The notes under the pieces are model-generated. The model searched no databases. It was not told where the DNA came from and saw only the letters and a program-made list of their open reading frames with translations. The position numbers were made by a program, and so were the translations under genes. A stretch of DNA of 64,000 nt from Gnetum montanum (Eukaryota; Streptophyta; Gnetopsida; Gnetales; Gnetaceae): assembly GCA_015680685.1 (NCBI GenBank), contig MNCI01037976.1, positions 199,155-263,154 of the forward strand, written 5' to 3'. Each line of letters starts with the position of its first letter. The stretch's first letter is position 1. This document shows, piece by piece, positions 59,336-64,000 of the stretch.

Positions 59336-59669
59336 ATAATAATAACTAAACCAATAATTTTTTCTAGCATATAAGTTAGATAAATAATTAGATTAGGCTT
59401 TAGCATATGCAAAAAATAGCAAAAAACTACAATGTAAATATAGGAAATGAGAAAATAATGTGTAGTTCAACTACAAAAGAAAAAAATTTTAAACTATAAA
59501 TGCATGGAATAGGAGAAATTCTACACACTACAACTACAAATACAATAATAAAATTTTTTCATAAATGAAACTAGTTACAATGTCATATGCTATGATTTTG
59601 GAAAATCCAAAGCTAACAATATTGTTGCAAACTAGTTTTTTGGGCTGGGAAGTTAGGTAGATGTTTAGG
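59336..59669. other. Leader of Tat element 3
   Basis: AT-rich, non-coding; nothing recognised apart from the decayed primer site that follows at 59670-59690 (CCCTCCAAGTACTAGA). Confidence 0.5.
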
Positions 59670-59706
59670 CCCTCCAAGTACTAGAAGCTATAAATATGGA
59701 AAAATT

Positions 59707-60560
59707 TGATGCCTAAAGAACCAAAAATTTCTATGAAAAATAGTTTAGCTCTAAGATCCATGGGCCTCAGAAGAGTCTAGAGCACCTTATATGGTCTTAT
59801 TGATCACTTAAGATCTTAAAAATTGATACCACACATTTAAAATAAAAGCAAAGAAAATGTGTCAACATAGATTGCCTCACAAAAATAGAAATAGAAAATG
59901 AGATGTACAAGATGTGTGAAAATAAGCTCAAAATAATTGAAAACTTTGTATTAAATGTTGTGAAAAATAGTAGAAAAAATAGAGGTTCAAAGAGTACAAA
60001 ACACTGACTTCAAAATCCTAAAAATATGGATAATATCCTTCAATATCCAATGCAAGATGTAAGGTGTGTTCTACACTTAAGCTACAATTATCTCTTAGTT
60101 GATGTGCATTTTACTATAATAAAGGTTGTTGTTGGTTCTGTTGGTCTCAATTACCCATGCTACAAAGGCTACAATGAACATAAAAATCGGTAATTGTGCT
60201 TTCTTGTTTCTTATCAAAAATATGATTTACCTTTTTTCTAAAAATTATTTTTTCTCTATGTTGAAAATATCCACCAAAAAGTCCTCTACATGGTGTAGAA
60301 TTCAATATAAATACAATTGGAATTCATTATTTTATTGTCTATTACAATCCCATATGCTTTCTAGAGCGTTAAAAAATGTTTTTGGATCATTCTCATGGCC
60401 AAAAAATGCAATGCATTGCCCAGCATTTTTTCCTTTTTCTATTATGTTTTGGCAGCATACAGAGCTTATTTTCATGGCTCAAATTGTAGTGTATGGACAA
60501 CCAATGTTTTTGAATTTTTCTACTAAATTTGGCAATGTTTTTGGATTTTCAAACTTCACA
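59707..60560 (-). mobile_element. 5' LTR-like sequence of Tat element 3
   Basis: Starts TGATGCCTAAAGAACCAAAAATT, matching the start of the Tat LTRs (TATTATGCCTAAAAAATTC; TGTTGCACCTAAAAAATTC), and goes on with the GATCCATGGGCCTCAGA / GATCCCAAGGGCCTATGAGA block shared with 21146. Similarity fades after about 60050, so the right edge is uncertain. A plus-strand frame at 60126-60566 has no recognisable product. Confidence 0.5.
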
Positions 60561-60599
60561 TGCTAGTATTAATGAAATTCACAATGTGTGGGCTATAAA

Positions 60600-60790
60600 T
60601 TTCACTCCACATATTAAATATTGTTCAATGATTTACCAAAACAAGACCACAGAATATGATTTTTGATGGGAAAATAGGGAAATTATTTCTGCTCATGAAT
60701 TCCCTTCAAATTACATTGCATAGTTGGTTACCATGCTCCTTATGCATACCATGCATTTTCTTGAGGTGTTTTAGGTGTAACAAAACAATA
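60600..60790. repeat. Segment shared with Tat leader at 20310-20440
   Basis: AAGACCACAGAATATGATTTTTGATGGG ... TTCAAATTACATTG ... TTTTCTTGAGGTGTTTT aligns with AAGGCCACAAAATAGAATTTTTAGTTGG ... CATCAAATTACACC ... CATTGAGGTGTTTT. In element 1 it lies between gag and LTR; here it lies outside the LTR-like sequence. Confidence 0.6.
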
Positions 60791-61790
60791 ACTAAAAATT
60801 ATCATGGTTTACTAGTATGAAGAACTATAAGTTATAGTTTGTCATGGTTTGTGAGATACAAGTTATTGTGACTCTCTGTTAATTTTGGAATCTAGTGAAT
60901 AGAAAATTATATATTTTTCCATTACAAAGGTTTGTAACCTAAAGTCATGTCATAATCTAAAATATGTATGCTACTATATCTATAGGAACTTATAATCTTG
61001 GAAAAAATTTAAATTTTAAAAGATTTGAATTCCAAGAGGTAGACAAAGAATCACTTAAAGCAATGTAAAGATTAGGGATTCTTCTAAAGTACTTGAATAT
61101 TATCTACTATAGCATGAGGTGCTCTTGAAAGAAGAAGAATTTCTCAATTGTAGGTTCTTTGGTATTTGCTGATCTTGAACATTTTCCTTAAGGATTATAA
61201 GAGTAAGAGAGAATTACCTTGGAGTTATTCTAGATAATTATTTGTGTTGTACTTCCAACAATTGTACTTTGATTTCGCATTGAATAAAAAATTATTTTTC
61301 CTTATTCATTCTTTATCTTCTCGAAACTCCATAAAAGTTAGGTTTTAAGAGAACTGATTACTTGTTCTTGAGGTCCTTACTATATTGGTATTATATCATT
61401 TTAGTTCTTGGAATAATTAAATCATGGAGATGCAATCTTTTCAATTTAATTGTTAAACTGGATAATGAGCATTTACTCTCATCCTTTAATTGTACAATAA
61501 TTACAACTTGGATTTTTCATTCTCCTACTTTTTTAAAGAAATTTAGAATATTTCTTTGATCTATAATTGAGATTAATTGGTTTATGTTTTGATTATTTCA
61601 CCCAATATTGATACCCATTAGCTTAGTTGAGCTAGGGTTTGTGTCATTTTGCTTCAAACTTACTCAAATTGGTTGTGCATATTCCTAAAATCTTGCAAAT
61701 CTTCCAAAATTAGTTGTTGGTGCTTCCATATTTTTTTGGGTTTTCAAATTTCTCTTGTGGATATTTTAAATTTTTGTATAATTCTATCAT
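60791..61790 (+). other. Probable LTR and leader of the right-hand chromovirus
   Basis: Non-coding. A worn CTATCATAAC at about 61782-61791 could be a tRNA-Met primer site (TATCAGAGC), which would make what precedes it the 5' LTR, but no second LTR is in the window to prove it. Confidence 0.3.
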
Positions 61791-61799
61791 AACATCCAA

Positions 61800-63000
61800 G
61801 AAGAAAATAATTCAATCTCTTGACAAGAACATGTAAGAGATGAAAGGGATTTTTTAATTAATTTTTAAAAAACTTAAGAAGTTGAAAGAAGATGTGAAAA
61901 AACAGCCATTATATCTAAGAAGATCTAACTAAGATGTTAATTCTATGGTTTCTTCCACCAATGATCATCATTCCATACCTAATTTGAAAGATGATATTCC
62001 CATTAATCTTGAAGATTTTGAAGATGAGGATAAATCTAAAGAAGAGGAGCTTTATTATTCATTAATGGTTGTACATTAATCACAAAGGTGAAGTATTATA
62101 ATTCAAATAATATTAGGCTTGTCAAAAGATAATAAGGACAAATTAAAGAAGAAATAGAAATCACTCTTGTCAAAGCCTTCAAACATATTAAAAGAATACC
62201 ACATGTTAAGATTAGATCCTTTGATGGAATAGAAGGTATAAATTTCTTTAGTTCTTGCTTAAAGATTATTAACAAGTATCTTAAACCTATGTATGTTTAT
62301 GAGAAAAAAAGAGTGTCATATATTGAAACTAAATTAAAAGGTATGGTACAAGTTTGATGGAATAGAGAAATTCATGGTTATGTGATCAACCATGGCTCAC
62401 CCATCAAATATTGGTCACTTATGCAATATTAGATGAAATAAAAGTTTGATAAGTTCCAAGATAGATAAGAAGTAATCGAAATGCTCAAGTATTTAAGATA
62501 AGAAGATAAGAATATTAGAGGCTACTACATGCAATTTTGCAAAGTATTCATCAAAAAAAATATGAAATGATTTGAGTATGAACAAGCTTCAAATTTTACA
62601 ATTGATCTTAGGAAGAGCTTACATTCTATGAAATCAAAACTTTAGATGAGGCATTTGAGTTATCTCTCAATGTTAAGAAGAAGTTGCAAGGATATGCTAA
62701 AAGTAATCAAAGAAATTCTTTAATGACAGACATTTCAAATCTTCCAAAGGTAAAAAGGAATATAAGAAAAAGAATGCCAAAGAAGATAATCAAGAGAATC
62801 TAAAAGAGGATTTCAACAAGTTTTGGGTAAGTTTGAGTAATTCTTAAAGTTTATCAAGAATTACTCAAACTTTAAGTGTGCATAATCAAAGATCTAATGT
62901 TTTAAGTATGAAGAAGTGAGCCATAAGAAAAGGGAATGCAAGAAATCAAAAGCCTTCAAGAGGAAGGAACTTTAAATCATAGATAAGAATTTTTCAACAT
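61800..63000 (+). pseudogene. Chromovirus gag, broken
   Basis: Forward strand: an acidic N-terminal stretch (about 61980-62060, DIPINLEDFEDEDKSKEEE), then the capsid block IRSFDGIEGINFFSSCLKIINKYLK, YIETKLKGMVQV*WN, and at about 62895-62940 the zinc knuckle CFKYEEVSHKKRECKK (CX2CX4HX4C with the second Cys now Tyr). Order and spacing fit gag of a Ty3/gypsy chromovirus. The frame shifts and stops several times between 62340 and 62880. Confidence 0.75.
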
Positions 63001-63640
63001 CTACAAGCTAAGGTAACCCTAATATACTTATGACTAAAGATATCATTGAAATTAATTCTTGTAATTTCATGAGAAAGGTCAATGTTAAGGATTTGAATAG
63101 AATAGGAAAATCCTTTTTAGAATCGAAACTAGATGTTTGTCTACTAGGGAGTGGATTCATATTCTCATTCATGGTGAAACTCAAGAAAATGTGACCTCTC
63201 CTAGAGCTATCCAATGATTAGGTCATCAAAATTTATCAACCTAAGACCTTTCAAAGTTCATTGGCTTTTCAAAGATCATTATTAAGAAGTAAAAAAGAAA
63301 TGTATTTTTTCTTTTAATATTAGTTCCTATCATGACAATTTATCTTATGATATTCTTCCAATTGATTGTGCTAAAGTAATTCTTGATAAACGTTGGAGCT
63401 TTGACAATAAGGCTACTTTTAATTGGGTAAAAAATATTTTAAGAAAATTTTTTTTACTAATGTATCTTTGATTTTGTTAGCCAAGAATATCTTTAAGCTC
63501 ATGAACAAGCTTAACATGGTTTCATCATTATGTCAACAATTAAAACATGTGAAAAGAAGCAAGCAAGTAAACTTCTAGTAGTGGTGCAATGTTTAACATG
63601 ATATTTTGGTGATGTATTCAAAGGTACATGGGAGAGGTTT
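63001..63640 (+). pseudogene. Protease and pre-RT region of right-hand chromovirus
   Basis: Between gag and RT. Text such as SFNISSYHDNLSYDILPIDCAKVILDKRWSFDNKATF corresponds to the family's protease tail (VxCDVVPMDxCxILLGRPWxYDxxxTHxG). The DSG active site itself is not visible with confidence. Confidence 0.6.
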
Positions 63641-64000
63641 CCTCCTACAAGGTCTATATAGCATCAAATCGACATGAGAGAGCCTACTCAATGACTCCAT
63701 ATTAAAGGAAGGAGCTCCAAAGAAAGGTTAGTAAATTACTCTCATATGGTTTATTAAGAAGTCAATATTCCCATATACAACACTAGTAGCACAAGTTACT
63801 AAGAAATACATTGACGAAATGAGTATGTGCATTCATTCTATGTCTATTAATAGGATAATAATCAAGTTCCATTTTTCTATTCCTAGGATGAATGACATTC
63901 TTGATGTTCTTACTAATGAAATCTTTTCTAAGATTGTTTTAAAGAGTGATTATCATCAAATAAGGATTAGAATAAAAGATAAGTGAAAAAATACTTTCAA
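63641..64000 (+). pseudogene. Chromovirus reverse transcriptase start, cut by window end
   Basis: Forward frames give KEGAPKK-like text then VSKLLS, GFIKKSIFPYTT, LVAQVTKKYIDEMSMCIHSMSINRI, IKFHFSIPRMNDILDVL, IFSKIVLKSDYHQIRIRIKDK. These match the entry of Ty3/gypsy RT (LLxKGYIxxSxSPC, RxINxITIKYRFPIPRLDDML, FSKIDLxSGYHQIRI). The catalytic motif would lie past 64000. A one-base shift near 63750 and at least one stop are present. Confidence 0.82.

Noticed and set aside
60126-60566. 146-codon plus-strand frame, the longest in the window
   Set aside because: Lies in LTR/leader-like DNA, has no motif, and is rich in low-complexity Phe/Ser/Lys; chance frame in AT-rich sequence.
1-64000. CRISPR arrays, tRNA and rRNA genes, bacterial-type operons
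   Set aside because: None seen. Regular repeats found are a minisatellite and a ~184-bp tandem array without spacers, and the sequence is plant nuclear in character.

Overview
This window is AT-rich, intron-bearing plant nuclear DNA. I see no intact host gene, rRNA, tRNA or CRISPR array. Almost everything recognisable is a decayed LTR retrotransposon, full of in-frame stops and nested inside others. The mix of Athila-type, Tat-type and chromovirus Ty3/gypsy elements with a SIRE-like Ty1/copia element, plus general loss of CpG, fits intergenic heterochromatin of a large-genome seed plant. A gymnosperm is my best guess, but it is an inference.

Layout. 1-1930: chromovirus reverse transcriptase (+) split by an Athila-type solo LTR (569-1577) with an exact 5-bp target duplication. 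2013-3740: primer site and LTR-like segment of a Tat-type element (-). 3741-5742: a GC-rich ~1-kb unit present twice, separated by a single N. 6238-19555: SIRE-like copia element (+) with LTRs at both ends, gag but no visible pol, preceded by a motif-rich segment. It is itself invaded by a chromovirus (-) at 9719-16527 with perfect GAGGA duplications. 19556-40888: Tat-type elements (-). A gag start and leader lead into an LTR (21146-22506) that has a primer site on one side and a polypurine tract on the other. Then come integrase, two RNase H-like regions, RT, a ~184-bp tandem repeat array, a spliced gene in the opposite orientation, protease, gag, and a truncated 5' LTR. 40889-45120: 3' part of an Athila-type element (-) with an extra 3' ORF. 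46547-54780: a complete but internally deleted Athila-type element (-). 54786-60560: a second Tat-type element (-) with the same opposite-strand gene end next to its protease, then gag, a 15-bp minisatellite and an LTR. 61800-64000: start of another chromovirus (+), cut by the window edge inside RT.

The most interesting object is the opposite-strand, multi-exon pseudogene at 30890-34717 inside a Tat element. Its first part resembles an FCP1/NLI-type HAD phosphatase, and two introns rejoin the frame exactly. The 3' end of the same gene lies at the same place, beside the protease, in the other Tat element, so it looks like a cargo gene carried by this retrotransposon family. No gene in the window looks translatable today; the relationships are those of nested, dying elements rather than a working pathway.
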